Below the pieces are notes generated by a model. That model was not told where the DNA came from and made no database searches. It saw nothing but the letters and a program-made list of their open reading frames with translations. The position numbers and the translations under genes are program-made. This document shows, piece after piece, positions 57,746-58,326 of a stretch of DNA of 58,326 nt (the first letter of the stretch is position 1; each line of letters starts with the position of its first letter). Source of the DNA: Marinibacterium sp. (GTDB taxonomy: Bacteria > Pseudomonadota > Alphaproteobacteria > Rhodobacterales > Rhodobacteraceae); NCBI GenBank assembly GCA_025800215.1, contig JAOXSC010000040.1, positions 1 to 58,326 of the forward strand, written 5' to 3'.

Positions 57746-58326
57746 TTATCTCTTCTTCCGCTTCACATTGCCACCCCGTTGACCGGGGCGGCCTGCGGTT
57801 GAGCGGCCTTTGGATTTCACCGCGTCTTGTGATGCCTTTTCCACCGCGTATTGGCGGGCCATGGGGTCGTCGGCGACGGCAAGGTCCACGGCCTCCAGCC
57901 GTTTGATTTCGTCGCGCAGGCGGGCGGCTTCTTCGAATTCCAGGTTCTCGGCCGCCTTGCGCATGTCGGTGCGCATGCCGTCCAGCACCGCTTCGAGGTT
58001 CGCCCCATGCAGAGGTTTGTCCACCGTGGCCGTCACCCGCGCCATGTCGGTGTCGCCCTGATAGAGCCCGGCCAGAACGTCTTCGACGTTCTTTTTCACC
58101 GTTTCGGGGGTGATGCCGTGTTCCTGATTATAGGCGATCTGCTTGGCACGGCGGCGGTTGGTTTCGGCCAGCGCGCGCTCCATCGAGCCGGTGATGCTGT
58201 CGGCATACATGATCACGCGGCCTTCGGCGTTGCGCGCGGCCCGCCCGATGGTCTGGATCAGCGAGGTTTCCGAGCGCAGGAAGCCTTCCTTGTCGGCATC
58301 CAGGATGGCCACAAGCCCGCATTCGG
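57746..58326 (-). CDS. uvrB: Excinuclease ABC subunit B, C-terminal part (partial)
   Basis: The last 193 residues of UvrB; the gene runs off the window end. ILDADKEGFLRSETSLIQTIGRAARNAEG is the conserved helicase motif VI region, followed by the hinge and GRVIMYADSITGSMERAL, then the UVR domain (NLEFEEAARLRDEIKRLE) that binds UvrC. UvrB scans DNA for damage with UvrA and supports the UvrC incisions. The tail is basic (GRSTAGRPGQRGGNVKRKKR). The C-terminus is complete at 57746. Confidence 0.95.
   Translation of the reverse strand, partial: ECGLVAILDADKEGFLRSETSLIQTIGRAARNAEGRVIMYADSITGSMERALAETNRRRAKQIAYNQEHGITPETVKKNVEDVLAGLYQGDTDMARVTATVDKPLHGANLEAVLDGMRTDMRKAAENLEFEEAARLRDEIKRLEAVDLAVADDPMARQYAVEKASQDAVKSKGRSTAGRPGQRGGNVKRKKR

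Noticed and set aside
1-58326. CRISPR arrays, tRNA or rRNA genes, insertion sequences, prophage
   Set aside because: No regularly spaced direct repeats, no tRNA-type T-loop with acceptor pairing, no transposase or integrase frames were found on either strand; the only repeats are the five dispersed hairpin elements.

Overview
The window reads as a chromosomal segment of a high-GC alphaproteobacterium of the Rhodobacteraceae (Roseobacter group). The evidence is the gene order miaB-phoH-ybeY-corC-lnt-metK-trmB and aroA-cmk-rpsA, a divergent fabI-fabB-fabA / irr block, a SAM/SAH-type riboswitch before metK, CceR-like and iron-rhodo-box-like operators, and a dispersed intergenic repeat resembling elements common in roseobacters. 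About 52 protein genes cover nearly everything. No rRNA, tRNA, CRISPR array, transposase or phage gene was seen, and no gene-free stretch exceeds 300 bases; the longest (5252-5357, 7254-7464, 36264-36459, 45672-45919, 46840-47081, 48759-49022) are described as features.

Layout. (1) 1-5.3 kb: a putative proline-analogue or betaine catabolic operon: the 3' end of a dimethylglycine-dehydrogenase-like gene, an MDR oxidoreductase, two enolase-superfamily enzymes (one very like cis-3-hydroxy-L-proline dehydratase, one like hydroxyproline-betaine epimerase) and a class III aminotransferase. (2) 5.4-7.3 kb, minus strand: a PHP phosphoesterase and a Tat-exported cyclase-family hydrolase. (3) 7.4-12.8 kb: fadB-fadA, a thioesterase and an acyl-CoA ligase (fatty acid beta-oxidation). 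(4) 12.8-14.0 kb: a GAPDH gene behind two CceR-like operators. (5) 14.0-18.7 kb: a demethylation operon of FAD dehydrogenase/GcvT fusion, non-pyrrolysine MttB-family methyltransferase and TetR regulator. (6) 18.7-22.3 kb: a small membrane protein and a 1000-residue ABC-exporter-like protein whose nucleotide-binding motifs are destroyed and which ends in a cyclic-nucleotide-binding domain. (7) 22.3-31.3 kb, minus strand: small-molecule catabolic genes behind the fabA-fabB-fabI operon. (8) 31.5-34.8 kb: irr, a LysR/phytanoyl-dioxygenase pair and a glycosyltransferase-like gene. (9) 34.9-51.4 kb: housekeeping genes (tRNA modification, rRNA processing, lipoprotein acylation, SAM synthesis, shikimate pathway, CMP kinase, ribosomal protein S1, Tex). 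(10) 51.4-56.4 kb, minus strand: an iron-related periplasmic operon (imelysin, dihaem c-type cytochrome, second imelysin, DUF1513) behind a TGA-N9-TCA operator. (11) 56.5-58.3 kb: a small lipoprotein, a lower-GC orphan gene and the 3' part of uvrB.

The least ordinary items are the degenerate ABC/cNMP-binding fusion protein, the structured leader or small RNA between cmk and yjhX, the attenuator-like hairpin in the rpsA leader, five copies of a dispersed hairpin repeat (two forming an inverted pair), and several perfect palindromic operators. All functional assignments come from reading translated sequence against remembered family motifs; no database search was run.
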